Position numbers and translations under genes: made by a program. Positions 24,166 through 33,772 of a stretch of DNA of 64,000 bases are shown piece after piece (position 1 is the stretch's first letter; each line of letters starts with the position of its first letter). The notes beneath the pieces were generated by a model that was not told the origin of the DNA, ran no database searches, and saw only the letters and a list, made by a program, of their open reading frames with translations. This stretch comes from G963677325 sp963677325 (GTDB lineage Bacteria; Bacteroidota; Bacteroidia; Bacteroidales; Prolixibacteraceae). Location of the stretch: positions 434,001 to 498,000 of the forward strand of contig CAXXGM010000003.1 of assembly GCA_963677325.2 (NCBI GenBank). Reading direction: 5' to 3'.

Positions 24166-24738
24166 TTAAAATCCTACCCCAACACTAAGTCCGGGACGGT
24201 TGAAAGAGATGTATCCATGGGCTGAGGGACGAAGATAAAAGTCTCCTCTGTGATAACACCAAGCGTTGTCAATCCATACCCTGGTAAATCCGCGCGGCAC
24301 TTCATCGAATTCATATCCGTAAGGAGCTTCTACAATAAAATATCCGCGTTCAGGATAATAATCGTAATAATGTCCGCGATAATAATAAAGTCTTCCCCTG
24401 CTGTGAGAAATTACAGAAGGACGATGAATTCCCCACGGAGCCCTTGAGTAATAAACCCGGTCATGGCCATAAGCCGGTGCAGCATAACGATAGCTCCTGC
24501 CCCTGTCGCTTCTGTCATACCGCCTGTCGTCACGGTAAGAATGCTGATCATCTTTAGATCTATTGCCCCTTTCCCCTCTGTCATAACGATTGTCGTTACG
24601 GGAAGAATGCTTGTCTTCTTTGGATCTGTTTTCATGTCCATGGCCCCTTCCCTGGGCAAATACGGCTGTTGATCCGATGATTAAGATGAGACTGAAGGTC
24701 ATCATTCTTAATATTGCTGAAATACGATGTGTTTTCAT
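24166..24738 (-). CDS. Exported Arg/Tyr/His-rich protein
   Basis: A 190-residue protein with a signal peptide cleaved near VFAQ (residue 29). The mature N-terminus carries two imperfect repeats of about 22 residues rich in Arg, Asp and Ser (ENRSKEDKHS..YDRGERG and GNRSKDDQHS..YDRSDRG). A Tyr/Gly-rich region follows with YYYRGHYYDYYPERGYFIVEAP, resembling periplasmic YXXY/DUF6515-type proteins. No enzymatic motif is present. A cell-envelope role is likely but not specified. It is transcribed away from ruvX. Confidence 0.65.
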   Translation of the reverse strand: MKTHRISAILRMMTFSLILIIGSTAVFAQGRGHGHENRSKEDKHSSRNDNRYDRGERGNRSKDDQHSYRDDRRYDRSDRGRSYRYAAPAYGHDRVYYSRAPWGIHRPSVISHSRGRLYYYRGHYYDYYPERGYFIVEAPYGYEFDEVPRGFTRVWIDNAWCYHRGDFYLRPSAHGYISFNRPGLSVGVGF

Positions 24739-24891
24739 GTCTGATAAATTTTAAATTCTCTGAAAAAAACTAAATTAAGGTTTCTAAACAAACTTTTATT
24801 TACAAAGGCTGTGCCAAACAAATAAAATATTTTACTGCTTTTACATTTCTTCCTGTTAAAATCGAAGGAAACAGGGTGTGCAAAATTCAAT

Positions 24892-24899
24892 TATCTTTG
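24892..24899 (+). promoter_or_regulatory. Putative -7 box for ruvX-def
   Basis: TATCTTTG matches TAnnTTTG. It lies 24 bp before ATG 24923, leaving a short leader. This supports choosing ATG 24923 over the ATG at 24878, which would lie upstream of the promoter. Confidence 0.65.
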
Positions 24900-24922
24900 T
24901 CTTTACATTTTACAGAGATTTG

Positions 24923-25342
24923 ATGGGAAGAATTTTATCCATAGATTACGGGAAAAAAAGAGTCGGATTGGCCGTAAGCGATCCTTTAAAGATCATAGCA
25001 ACCAGGCTGACTACTGTATCGACGGAAACCATATGGGAATTTCTGGATGATTATATTTCTAAGGAAGAAATCGAATTGCTGATTATTGGTTATCCGAGAC
25101 AATTGAACAATGAACCCTCGGAAGCAGTTCGCTACATTAATCCCTTTCTGAAGAAATTTCAAAACAAATACAAAGATATTCCCGTAAAGCTGATGGATGA
25201 AAGATTTACTTCTAAAATGGCGTTTCAGACCATGATTGATGCAGGGGTAAAAAAGAAGGGAAGAAGAGATAAGGAAATGATCGACGGCATCAGCGCTACT
25301 ATTCTTCTCCAATCCCATCTGGAGGAACAAAAATTTTTATAA
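24923..25342 (+). CDS. ruvX: RuvX/YqgF-family Holliday junction resolvase-like nuclease
   Basis: A 139-residue RNase-H-fold protein of the YqgF family, implicated in 16S rRNA 5' processing and in Holliday junction resolution. The first catalytic Asp is in the opening strand ILSIDYGKKRVGLAVSD. LLIIGYPRQLNNEPS and the LMDERFTSKMA segment provide other conserved positions. The C-terminal Asp is in KEMIDGISATILLQ. The start was moved to ATG 24923 because MGRILSIDYG is the family N-terminus and the promoter box lies just upstream. It is followed by def after 9 bp. Confidence 0.92.
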   Translation: MGRILSIDYGKKRVGLAVSDPLKIIATRLTTVSTETIWEFLDDYISKEEIELLIIGYPRQLNNEPSEAVRYINPFLKKFQNKYKDIPVKLMDERFTSKMAFQTMIDAGVKKKGRRDKEMIDGISATILLQSHLEEQKFL

Positions 25343-25351
25343 TAAAGAAAG

Positions 25352-25918
25352 ATGATTTATCCCATTACGGTATACGGAGACCCGATTCTGAGGAAAAAAA
25401 CAGAAGATATCGATAAAAATTACGAAGGCCTGAAAAAACTGGCTGATGACATGTTTGAAACCATGCACAATGCCGATGGTGTAGGAATTGCGGCGCCCCA
25501 GATAGGCCTTTCTCTGAGAATTTTCGTGGTAGATCTTTCACCCCTGGGAGAAGATTATCCGGAATTGGCAAATTTCAGGAAAGCGTTTGTCAATCCTCAT
25601 ATTCTTACAAGAGAGGGAGAAAAAGTATTGATTGACGAAGGCTGCCTCAGCCTTCCCGGCATCCGTGAGGACGTCGCAAGAGAAGATCACATCAGAATTA
25701 AATATTTTGATCTGGACTGGAACGAGTATGATGAAACTTACACCGGCTATCCCGCAAGAGTCCTTCAGCACGAATACGATCACCTGGATGGAATACTTTT
25801 TATTGATCGTTGTTCCGCTTTCAAAAGAAGATTATTGAAAGGTAAACTTACAGACATCACAAAAGGTAAAGTAAATATTTCCTACAGGATTAAAATTCCC
25901 AAAACCACAAAAGCCTGA
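25352..25918 (+). CDS. def: Peptide deformylase
   Basis: Removes the N-formyl group from nascent proteins. All three deformylase motifs are present in the 188 residues: GVGIAAPQIG (motif 1), EGCLSLPG with the metal-binding Cys (motif 2), and QHEYDHLDG with the metal-binding His pair and catalytic Glu (motif 3). The gene follows ruvX after 9 bp and precedes comEC by 60 bp, likely one operon. Confidence 0.96.
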   Translation: MIYPITVYGDPILRKKTEDIDKNYEGLKKLADDMFETMHNADGVGIAAPQIGLSLRIFVVDLSPLGEDYPELANFRKAFVNPHILTREGEKVLIDEGCLSLPGIREDVAREDHIRIKYFDLDWNEYDETYTGYPARVLQHEYDHLDGILFIDRCSAFKRRLLKGKLTDITKGKVNISYRIKIPKTTKA

Positions 25919-25977
25919 GCCGATCAGGAAAATTATACTGGAAATAATTGTAAATTGAGGTGATCTAACCTCAATAA

Positions 25978-28053
25978 ATGAGTGATCTCAGCAAAAGGTT
26001 ACAACAGGCGCCTTTTCTAAGGATTATTATTTCCTATGCCACAGGAATTATTTTGGCAGAATGGGTTTCCCCTCCTAAAAATCCTCTCTGCTTTCTGATC
26101 TCTCTTTCCCTGATCCTTCTTTTAATTTTTGGAAAAGAGTCCCATAAACAGGAAGTTAAAACTGGTCCGTTGATTCTGATAATCTTCCTGTCGCTTGGAT
26201 TTTCGTGGTCTGTTCATCGAAGATATGTTCCAAAAGAATTGCCCTGCAAAAACTATGTAGCAGTGCTTGATGAATATCCTTCAGAGAAAGGCAATTCACT
26301 CCGGGCTACGATCAAATTAATGGATTCCGGAATTAAATTATTTGCCTATTTTGATAAATCAGAGGACATTGCTAAAGCGCAGCCCGGAATGCTTCTGTTT
26401 TTCAATGGCCAGCCGCAGCTGATTACAAATCAGGGAAATCCTTTTGAATTTGACTATCAGAAGTATGCCCGCCGCAATAATATTGGTCACAGGATCTACC
26501 TAAAGAAAAAAGATTATCATTTCCTTGCATCAGACAAATTAAGGAATCTTCGATACGATGCGCTCATATTAAGGGAGAAACTCCTCAGCCGGTTGCATCA
26601 GACCGGTGTAGAAGGAGAAACGTTTAAAGTCATATCAGCCATTACCCTTGGAGCACGCGATAACATGGATCCGGAGACTACAAAAAGCTTTTCAAGAACT
26701 GGGACCTTGCATGTATTGGCCGTTTCAGGAGGCAATGTGGCCGTCATTTACGTTTTCCTTTATCTGTTTTTTGGTTTCCTCAACAAAGGGAAAACAGTAA
26801 TATTTTTTACAATTTTTATCCTTTCCGGTATTTGGGCCTATACATTGATAACGGGTTTATCTCCGTCTGTATTAAGGGCAGCAGTCATGTTTAGCTTCAT
26901 TACAGCTGGGAAGAGTATTAAAAGAGGCCCGGATATGTACAATATTCTGGCTTCTTCAGCATTTATATTACTCTTTATAAAACCCTCCCTGCTTTTTGAT
27001 GTAGGCTTTCAACTCTCTTATGCCGCTGTTTTCGCCATTGTTTTTCTTCAACCTAAATTATTTAACCTTTTTTATTCCAGATACTGGATCATCGATAAAT
27101 TCTGGCTATTCTTCACGGTCTCAGTTGCAGCCCAGGTGGGTACATTACCTTTTTCTCTCTGGTATTTTCATCAGTTCCCGGTTTATTTTTGGTTAAGCAA
27201 CATTGTAGTAATTCCACTGGTCTCTTTACTTTTGTATCTTACTCTATTCGTCATTCTTAGCGCTCCTTTCGTTCCTTTTATTGCCAATTTCACAGCACAG
27301 GTTCTTACCCTTACAGGGAATATGATGCTCAGATTCCTTCACTTTGTGGAATATTTACCTTGTGCAGTCATCGAAAATATTTATCCCACTGTCGGTCAGT
27401 TATTTTTTACAACACTGTTTATAACACTTGCCATACTCTACATCCTATACAGGAAATCACTTTACGCTTTGATGGCGCTTTCTTTTTTCCTGATTTTAAT
27501 TGCTTTATGTTCTATTGATTTATGGAAAATCAGATTACAAAATGAGATTGTAATTTTCAATTCAAGAGACCGAACTCTCATTGCTTTTACAAAAGGGGCA
27601 GAAACAACCTGGCTGACAGATAGGAAAACATCAGAATCAGCAACAACGGATTATTTGATTAGACCCTACGAAGGATTCAGACGGATAAGAAAAAGTGAAA
27701 GATTATTTTTAGATAACTCCTCATTCCAGACTAACAGCCTGCTTTCAATCAGGAAGAATTTTATCAATTATTGTGGTTTGAATATTTATCTTTCACAATT
27801 GTTGGAAGAAAGAATCATTCCGGAAAATTTTCCACCCATTGACATTCTTTTTTTTATAAAATCCTATCCACAGGCTTATATGAAATATTCTCCAACAGGA
27901 GTAGGAGTAGTTAAGATCAATCCAACAACCACATTTCCTCAAAATAAAGCTTCTCTTCCGGGAGAAATATCTTCCGCTAAAGAGAAGGCTTTAATAATTA
28001 AAATTGATCAAAAAGCAACAGATAAAAGAATTATCGAGATAAGAAATTGGTGA
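25978..28053 (+). CDS. ComEC/Rec2-family membrane protein
   Basis: A 691-residue inner-membrane protein. The first 210 residues are a DUF4131-like soluble domain flanked by helices. The central 230-500 region is the polytopic Competence domain, with the conserved FSRTGTLHVLAVSGGNVAVIY and GLSPSVLRAAVMF segments. ComEC proteins form the channel that takes single-stranded DNA into the cytoplasm. The C-terminal metallo-beta-lactamase domain of many homologues is absent. The last 170 residues instead form a soluble tail without HxHxDH. No other competence gene is in the window. Confidence 0.85.
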   Translation: MSDLSKRLQQAPFLRIIISYATGIILAEWVSPPKNPLCFLISLSLILLLIFGKESHKQEVKTGPLILIIFLSLGFSWSVHRRYVPKELPCKNYVAVLDEYPSEKGNSLRATIKLMDSGIKLFAYFDKSEDIAKAQPGMLLFFNGQPQLITNQGNPFEFDYQKYARRNNIGHRIYLKKKDYHFLASDKLRNLRYDALILREKLLSRLHQTGVEGETFKVISAITLGARDNMDPETTKSFSRTGTLHVLAVSGGNVAVIYVFLYLFFGFLNKGKTVIFFTIFILSGIWAYTLITGLSPSVLRAAVMFSFITAGKSIKRGPDMYNILASSAFILLFIKPSLLFDVGFQLSYAAVFAIVFLQPKLFNLFYSRYWIIDKFWLFFTVSVAAQVGTLPFSLWYFHQFPVYFWLSNIVVIPLVSLLLYLTLFVILSAPFVPFIANFTAQVLTLTGNMMLRFLHFVEYLPCAVIENIYPTVGQLFFTTLFITLAILYILYRKSLYALMALSFFLILIALCSIDLWKIRLQNEIVIFNSRDRTLIAFTKGAETTWLTDRKTSESATTDYLIRPYEGFRRIRKSERLFLDNSSFQTNSLLSIRKNFINYCGLNIYLSQLLEERIIPENFPPIDILFFIKSYPQAYMKYSPTGVGVVKINPTTTFPQNKASLPGEISSAKEKALIIKIDQKATDKRIIEIRNW

Positions 28054-28068
28054 AATTTATATTTTGAA

Positions 28069-28320
28069 TTACCAGGCTTTATATTCCTTTTCACCCTTTC
28101 TCATTATATTCTTTACCTCTTGTTTCAGAGAATCAATTTTCTGATTTACATTTTTCAGACTTTCATTATAGCGGTCTTTTATGCCGCCCATGTAATCATT
28201 CCCCTTTCGGGCAATAAACCGACGGGTTACAGCACCTTTTTTGGGTGCAAATAATAATCCTGCCAAACCTCCTGCCGTTAAGCCGATGACAGCTCCTAAC
28301 AATATACTTCCTGGTTTCAT
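28069..28320 (-). CDS. YtxH-domain small membrane protein
   Basis: An 83-residue protein. One N-terminal transmembrane helix with the YtxH signature (ILLGAVIGLTAGGLAGLLFAPKKG) is followed by a short basic, helical tail with a DSLKQEVK coil. YtxH-type proteins are general-stress or envelope-associated and lack a known biochemical function. It is convergent with comEC. Confidence 0.78.
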   Translation of the reverse strand: MKPGSILLGAVIGLTAGGLAGLLFAPKKGAVTRRFIARKGNDYMGGIKDRYNESLKNVNQKIDSLKQEVKNIMRKGEKEYKAW

Positions 28321-28415
28321 AGTTGGAATGTTTTTAAGTTATTTATTTCTTACCGACATCTTTCTTTAATAACGATCTTTCCCTCTATATTGTTTAAATA
28401 TATGACTTTTTATTG

Positions 28416-28940
28416 TTATTTAAAATCAAAGGATAAACCAAATGTCGAAATTCCCGTGGAAAGATCCAGGAATAAGCCAACGACACTGCTTAGGTGAAGT
28501 CTCGCTCCCGCATGCAGATCTATATACAAATTATCTGTAGTTGCATAAAGAGACCTGTCAGGAACACCGGAATACCAGGTTCGGTTTACGATAGCAAATC
28601 CCAAAGATCCGGCTCCATAAAAATCCCATCTCGAACCGGCTTTGAATAATTCATCAAAATAATAAGCTCCTTTCACCCCAATCGGCATGACCGTTTCCCG
28701 GTAGGTATCCGAACTGTATCGATATTTATATAAAGTTACAAAAGGAGCAAGGGTAAAATTCCTTGCCACATCAAATTCATAGTTTAAATGAATTACCGGA
28801 GCTGACGAATATCTTGAAGCATATCCTATTCCAAATCCCACGTTTAATCTGTCTCCAAATTTTTCTCCAAATCTTGGTTTTGAGAAAACCGGATCTAAAG
28901 TCACTGCTAAAACAGAAACCAAAAGAATAATTTTTTTCAT
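28416..28940 (-). CDS. Outer-membrane beta-barrel-like protein
   Basis: A 174-residue exported protein (start MKKIILLVSVLAVTLDPVFS, signal cleavage near residue 20). The rest alternates hydrophobic and polar residues as in an eight-stranded barrel (VGFGIGYASRYSSAPVIHLNYEFDVARNFTLAPFVTLYKYR) and ends with Phe (FDFK). The upstream codon at 28970 adds a segment without signal character, so ATG 28940 is chosen. No function can be given. Confidence 0.65.
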   Translation of the reverse strand: MKKIILLVSVLAVTLDPVFSKPRFGEKFGDRLNVGFGIGYASRYSSAPVIHLNYEFDVARNFTLAPFVTLYKYRYSSDTYRETVMPIGVKGAYYFDELFKAGSRWDFYGAGSLGFAIVNRTWYSGVPDRSLYATTDNLYIDLHAGARLHLSSVVGLFLDLSTGISTFGLSFDFK

Positions 28941-29219
28941 CTTGATAAAATTGAGTAATTCACTCTCCATTTTATAACGTTATATCCTTTAATAAAGTTA
29001 CTGGAGTGGACAGTCTATAATGTTACATGATTCCGTAGAAAAATTACATAATTTACTCTTGATCTATTTTTTAACAGGATTTTAAACGCATAGTTATTCG
29101 TCACAATTATTTGTTTTAGAACCTGATTGTTGCTATTTTTGAAGCGCCTGCTATATTTTAAACTTTAGTTTTCCAGGGAATAGGAAGGGTGGGATTTTTT
29201 GGAAATATGAAATGAATAA

Positions 29220-29765
29220 ATGTTATTATTTTCCCAGATGGATTATTGTTCTGTATGTATGTTTATAGCCATCAATGAACCATGGCATTTTATATTTCCT
29301 TTACTAAAATTTCTTCTGATTTTTCTTCTTCTGATCTTCTTATACAATTTTTTTGTAAAACCGAGAATCTTTAGAAAAAGCAGGAACAATCATGATTTGA
29401 AATTCAGTGAATCAAAAGTTTCTTCAAAAGTTCGGATTGAATTATTGAAAAATGAAACAATAAATCCTTCTGTAATCAGCGTGATGATAAGAAATACAGG
29501 AAACAGGGATGTTAATTTAGAGGCACCTGTACTGGTCTTCAAAAGGTGGGTAAGCAAACGAAAGTTCCGAATATTATCAGTTGATTATTCTGAAACATAT
29601 CCAATGTTCTTAGAGAATGGAAAAGCTTCAGCAATAAACATTGAACTTGAACAATTCTATCACTTTGCACCCGAGTTAAGAAAAGCACACAGAATAAGTG
29701 TGGAAATGAAGGAAGTGGATGGCCGCAAATTTCAGAGCCGTACAATCCGTTTAAAATGTTGGTAA
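29220..29765 (+). CDS. Single-pass membrane protein of unknown function
   Basis: A 181-residue protein with one strong transmembrane segment (FPLLKFLLIFLLLIFLYNFFV, about residues 25-45) and a C-terminal soluble domain of about 130 residues. That domain looks like an immunoglobulin-type beta-sandwich (VISVMIRNTGNRDVNLEAPVLVFKRW). Start is uncertain between ATG 29220 and ATG 29238. The gene ends 4 bp before pulA and is probably cotranscribed with it. The domain resembles no family I can name. Confidence 0.6.
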   Translation: MLLFSQMDYCSVCMFIAINEPWHFIFPLLKFLLIFLLLIFLYNFFVKPRIFRKSRNNHDLKFSESKVSSKVRIELLKNETINPSVISVMIRNTGNRDVNLEAPVLVFKRWVSKRKFRILSVDYSETYPMFLENGKASAINIELEQFYHFAPELRKAHRISVEMKEVDGRKFQSRTIRLKCW

Positions 29766-29769
29766 TTAA

Positions 29770-31716
29770 ATGAGAAACTGGTTATTTAAAGATAAGGATT
29801 TTACAAATTTTCCTGATTATAAAGGAAACGATCTGGGGGTATGCTGGAGTCCCGAAAAAACTTCTGTCAGGATATGGGCTCCGACAGCTAACCGTATCCT
29901 TTTCCGGTTATATCGTGAAGGTTTTGGAGGAGACGCCCTGAAAGAATATCTGATGCAGCAGGATCAATCAGGGACATGGGTGTTTGAAATTCATGAAAAT
30001 ATTGAAAATCTTTTTTATACTTTTCAGGTAAGGGATGATTCAGGATGGTTAAAGGAAGGCCCTGACATTTATGCCAAGGCCGTTGGGATTAATGGGAAAA
30101 GAGGAGCTATACTGGATCTGAAAAAAACGAATCCACTCAACTGGGATTCTGATAAAAGATGTACAAAAAAAGATCCTACCGATATCGTAATTTATGAAGT
30201 TCATATCAGAGATTTTTCCATCGCATCTTCTTCCGGTGTCCGAAACAGGGGAAAATACGCTGGTTTTATTGAAAGAGGTACCAAACTTCCAACCGGAGAG
30301 ACAACCGGACTTGACCATCTGCTGGAGTTAGGAATTTCTCATGTTCATTTGCTTCCGGTATCTGATTTTTATACTGTTGATGAAACCAGAACAACTCCCC
30401 AATACAACTGGGGTTATGATCCATTGAATTTTAACGCTCCTGAAGGATGGTATTCCACCAATCCTTCTGATGCATCAGTGAGAATTCTGGAATTAAAACA
30501 GCTGGTAAAAACCCTGCATGATTGTGGAATAGGAGTAATATTGGATGTCGTATACAATCATTCAGGCCTTATTTTCGAATCGTATTTCAATCAAACGGTT
30601 CCTGGATACTTCTATCGAACCAATGAAAAAGGTGAATTTTCAGATGCCAGCGGATGTGGAACAGAAATAGCCTCTGAACGGGAAATGGTTCGCAAATACA
30701 TTGTCGAATCTGTTTGTTACTGGGCTGAAGAATACCATATTGACGGATTTCGTTTTGACCTGATGGGAATTATCGATATTGAGACAATGAACAGGATCAG
30801 AGAATCTCTGGATGAAATCGATCCCGATATTTTCATGTACGGTGAAGGTTGGACGGCGGGCCCAAGTCCTTATCCTGCAAGCAACAGAGCCATTAAAATA
30901 AATACACTCAAACTTGACCGGATTGCTTCTTTCTCTGATGATATCCGGAACGGACTGAAAGGTTCTCCGTTTGATAAATTCAGTAAAGGTTTTATCAATG
31001 GGGAAACTTTACGTGAAGAGCAAGTCAAGTTTGGAATTGTTGGTGCAATTTTTCACGATCAGATCACCTATCCTTATGTTGATACCTCAAAAGTAGCCTG
31101 GGCCAACCAACCGGGGCAGTGCATCAATTACGTTACCTGTCATGATAATTTTACCTTGTTTGATAAATTACAATACGCCAGCCCGGAAGTTCCCATGGAA
31201 ACCATTGAACGAATGGCCAGATTGGCTATGGGAATCATTTTCACTTCCCAGGGGGTTCCTTTTATGCTGGCCGGTGAGGAAATGCTGCGTACAAAAGGAG
31301 GAGTCCCCGACTCATACCGCTCACCGGATGAATTGAACAGGATTGATTGGAAAAAGAAAACGCGTTATTCAGGAATGATCGATTATACAAAAAAATGCAT
31401 CGAACTGAGGCGCAATCATCCGGCGTTCAGAATGCCTGATGCTGAAATGATCAGAAAAAACCTGCGGTTTTTTGGCAAATACATTCCCGGGACCATTTCT
31501 TACGAATTATGTGATCATGCCAATGGTGATAAATGGGGAAGAATTATTGTATTATTAAATGGAAATAATTATTCGGTTGAGATAGAAATTCCAAATGAGA
31601 ATTGGCTTATTGTAGCGCAAAATGGTGAAATATATCCGAATGGAACAGGTTATACAAAAACAAACCTGGTCAGGATTCAACCCATTTCCATGATGATATA
31701 CGCTACTGAAAACTAA
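29770..31716 (+). CDS. pulA: Type I pullulanase / glycogen debranching enzyme (GH13)
   Basis: A 648-residue GH13 enzyme that hydrolyses alpha-1,6 branches in glycogen or pullulan. Residues 20-110 form a CBM48 domain (VRIWAPTANRILFRLY). The catalytic barrel carries YNWGYDPLNFNAPEGWYS (the pullulanase region I signature), ILDVVYNHSG, the nucleophile Asp in GFRFDLMG, the acid/base Glu in MYGEGWTA and VTCHDN. No signal peptide is present, so it probably acts in the cytoplasm in glycogen turnover. The upstream membrane gene lies only 4 bp away. Confidence 0.92.
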   Translation: MRNWLFKDKDFTNFPDYKGNDLGVCWSPEKTSVRIWAPTANRILFRLYREGFGGDALKEYLMQQDQSGTWVFEIHENIENLFYTFQVRDDSGWLKEGPDIYAKAVGINGKRGAILDLKKTNPLNWDSDKRCTKKDPTDIVIYEVHIRDFSIASSSGVRNRGKYAGFIERGTKLPTGETTGLDHLLELGISHVHLLPVSDFYTVDETRTTPQYNWGYDPLNFNAPEGWYSTNPSDASVRILELKQLVKTLHDCGIGVILDVVYNHSGLIFESYFNQTVPGYFYRTNEKGEFSDASGCGTEIASEREMVRKYIVESVCYWAEEYHIDGFRFDLMGIIDIETMNRIRESLDEIDPDIFMYGEGWTAGPSPYPASNRAIKINTLKLDRIASFSDDIRNGLKGSPFDKFSKGFINGETLREEQVKFGIVGAIFHDQITYPYVDTSKVAWANQPGQCINYVTCHDNFTLFDKLQYASPEVPMETIERMARLAMGIIFTSQGVPFMLAGEEMLRTKGGVPDSYRSPDELNRIDWKKKTRYSGMIDYTKKCIELRRNHPAFRMPDAEMIRKNLRFFGKYIPGTISYELCDHANGDKWGRIIVLLNGNNYSVEIEIPNENWLIVAQNGEIYPNGTGYTKTNLVRIQPISMMIYATEN

Positions 31717-31729
31717 TATCCCTTTTCTT

Positions 31730-32944
31730 CTAAAAGGCTGCCAAAAGCAGATTTATGTCTGTAACAGGAATATTTAACTGATTCCCGATATCCTTATTGG
31801 TGAGAATCCCATTAAAAACATAAATTCCTTCACAGAATCCCGGATTATTCTTGACATATTGATTAATTCCACCTGACTGACCAATATCCAGAAGGACCGG
31901 AGTAAGAATATTGCTGATCGCGATGGAGGAGGTTCTTGCAACCCGTGAGGTTATATTCGGAACACAATAATGAATAACTCCAAACTCAGTATAAGTCGGC
32001 TTTTTAAGATTGGTAATTCTTGAAGTTTCAATGCATCCGCCCTGGATGATATTTAAATCGATGATGACTGAATTTTCTTTCATCCCCTGCACCATATCTT
32101 CCGTAACAATCATCTGGGGAACCTCATTCATGCAAAGAGCCCCGATCAGGACCTCAGCAGTCCGCAAAGCCTTCTTGAGCGCCTTGGGATAGAGAACAGA
32201 GGTGAACACCTGCCGCCCCAGCCTTGATTGGAAATTGGCCAGTTTGGAAATAGAATCATCAAATACCTTCACGGTGGCTCCAAGTGCAAGGGCCGTACGT
32301 GCAGCAAATTGTGCTGCAGTTCCGGATCCGATAATAACCACCTCCGTAGGTGATATCCCGGTCACGGAACCTAACAAAACTCCCTTCCCTTTTGTCGCAG
32401 TGCTTAAATATTCACTGGCCACAATCATGGCCGTATTCCCCATGATTTCACTGAAGATCCGTTCAACAGGATGAATGCCATCCTCATCTTTCATGTATTC
32501 AAAACCTACTGCAGTAACCTTTTTTCTCATCAACTGACGAATAGATTCCTGAGTTTGCAAGGTGATGTAAAGCGGAGACAATACAAGCTGATTTCCTTTC
32601 ATCATTTCCGTCTCTTCGCTTGTGAAAGGAGACATTTTTATGACAATATCACACCGATAAACCTCTCCGGCCGATTTGCATATGACCCCTCCCACATCGG
32701 AATAAGCTTTATCACTAAAATTGGCATTCTCGCCCGCTCCTGATTGTATAAATACATCATGACCGTTATTGACAAAAAGCTCCACCGATTGAGGAGTGAT
32801 GGGAACACAATATTCAATAGATGAGGAGTTATCAGGAATGCCTATATTCAATTTTATATTCCTTGGATGCTGTTTATAAAGTTCTTCCAGCGGAAGCAAC
32901 TGCTTTTTAGCCAATGTCGAGAGTCTACCACCAGATCGATTCAT
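31730..32944 (-). CDS. ald: Alanine dehydrogenase-like protein
   Basis: A 404-residue member of the alanine dehydrogenase / pyridine nucleotide transhydrogenase alpha family. The N-terminal catalytic domain has VPITPQSVELFVNNGHDVFIQSGAGENANFSD. The Rossmann nucleotide-binding motif is IGSGTAAQFAARTALALGATV. The typical Ald end (LLLAAF) is preserved. The enzyme reversibly deaminates L-alanine to pyruvate with NAD. The N-terminal 35 residues before GIPDNSSS are longer than in most Ald proteins. It is 6 bp downstream of tsaE on the same strand. Confidence 0.85.
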   Translation of the reverse strand: MNRSGGRLSTLAKKQLLPLEELYKQHPRNIKLNIGIPDNSSSIEYCVPITPQSVELFVNNGHDVFIQSGAGENANFSDKAYSDVGGVICKSAGEVYRCDIVIKMSPFTSEETEMMKGNQLVLSPLYITLQTQESIRQLMRKKVTAVGFEYMKDEDGIHPVERIFSEIMGNTAMIVASEYLSTATKGKGVLLGSVTGISPTEVVIIGSGTAAQFAARTALALGATVKVFDDSISKLANFQSRLGRQVFTSVLYPKALKKALRTAEVLIGALCMNEVPQMIVTEDMVQGMKENSVIIDLNIIQGGCIETSRITNLKKPTYTEFGVIHYCVPNITSRVARTSSIAISNILTPVLLDIGQSGGINQYVKNNPGFCEGIYVFNGILTNKDIGNQLNIPVTDINLLLAAF

Positions 32945-32950
32945 TTTTCC

Positions 32951-33376
32951 TTAAATTAGAGATTCAATAACCCTTTTTTTGTTTTCTGTTTCCCTGATAA
33001 TTACTCTTATTGTAATGGGTGGCAAAAGGGATTCTATTAATTCAGGCCATTCGATAAAACAATATTCACCGCTCGATAAATAATCTTCATATCCAAGGTC
33101 ATAGGCCTCCTGGATACTATTGGTACGGTAAAAATCGATATGAAATATTGCCTTGGAATCAACGGTCCGGTATTCATTTACAAGAGAGAAAGTAGGTGAG
33201 GTGACGTAATCCACAACATGCATTTCTTCGCATAATGCCTTGATAAAAGTAGTTTTACCCACACCCATCTGCCCGTAAAATGCAAAGATGCGATCTGCCG
33301 GATGAGCCTCCAGAAACTTCCTGGCTATGTGATTAATCTCATCCAATGATTGAATTTCCGCTTTGAACATTCCCAA
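32951..33376 (-). CDS. tsaE: tRNA threonylcarbamoyladenosine synthesis ATPase
   Basis: TsaE is the ATPase of the TsaB-TsaD-TsaE complex that makes t6A37 in tRNAs. The 141-residue protein has Walker A motif FYGQMGVGKTTFIK near residue 33, the switch segment SPTFSLVNEY, Walker B-like IFHIDFYR and the conserved FIEWPE motif near the C-terminus. Its stop is 6 bp from the ald start. A MITE-like element lies upstream. Confidence 0.94.
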   Translation of the reverse strand: MGMFKAEIQSLDEINHIARKFLEAHPADRIFAFYGQMGVGKTTFIKALCEEMHVVDYVTSPTFSLVNEYRTVDSKAIFHIDFYRTNSIQEAYDLGYEDYLSSGEYCFIEWPELIESLLPPITIRVIIRETENKKRVIESLI

Positions 33377-33495
33377 TAAACTCTTTTAACTAATTTTCTT
33401 TCAAGTATAACGAAATTCTCTCTTTAATAAAACAGTTTTCTCTAATAATTTCGATTTACGCTATAATTCCTTTAAAGATAAGTAATAGGAAACGT

Positions 33496-33680
33496 AAAAT
33501 GTCGTACATCTTATAAAATAATTTGTGTATTTCATGAATCATTTTCTGCCACCAAGTCACGAAAACACAAAAGTACACCAAATTATAAGACAGGCATTTA
33601 ATCTTTGGTGGATCTTGGTGACTTGGGGTTTTGGTGGCATTATTTTTTGGATGATCTTTATAATTGTAAATACGACATTT
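33496..33680. repeat. 185-bp MITE-like palindromic element, copy 2
   Basis: Ends AAAATGTCGTAC and TACGACATTT, with internal CTGCCACCAAGTCACG and TTTTGGTGGCATT. Order and length match copy 1 at 17007, with scattered substitutions that mostly keep the stems. It occupies the divergent gap between tsaE and gcvH. Confidence 0.82.
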
Positions 33681-33735
33681 AATTAATCTCATAACTTAGT
33701 TCTAAAAAAGGCAGGGGAAAAATAATTATTTGTCG

Positions 33736-33743
33736 TATTTTTG
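33736..33743 (+). promoter_or_regulatory. Putative -7 box for gcvH
   Basis: TATTTTTG matches TAnnTTTG, 29 bp before the gcvH ATG. Confidence 0.5.
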
Positions 33744-33772
33744 AAAACAATCATAATCTTAAATCTTATTCT

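Noticed and set aside
29220..29765. Lipoprotein
   Set aside because: The Cys residues lie before, not after, the hydrophobic segment and no lipobox is seen.
33456..33692. 78-residue minus-strand frame
   Set aside because: It lies almost wholly inside the 185-bp palindromic element and reads its repeats.
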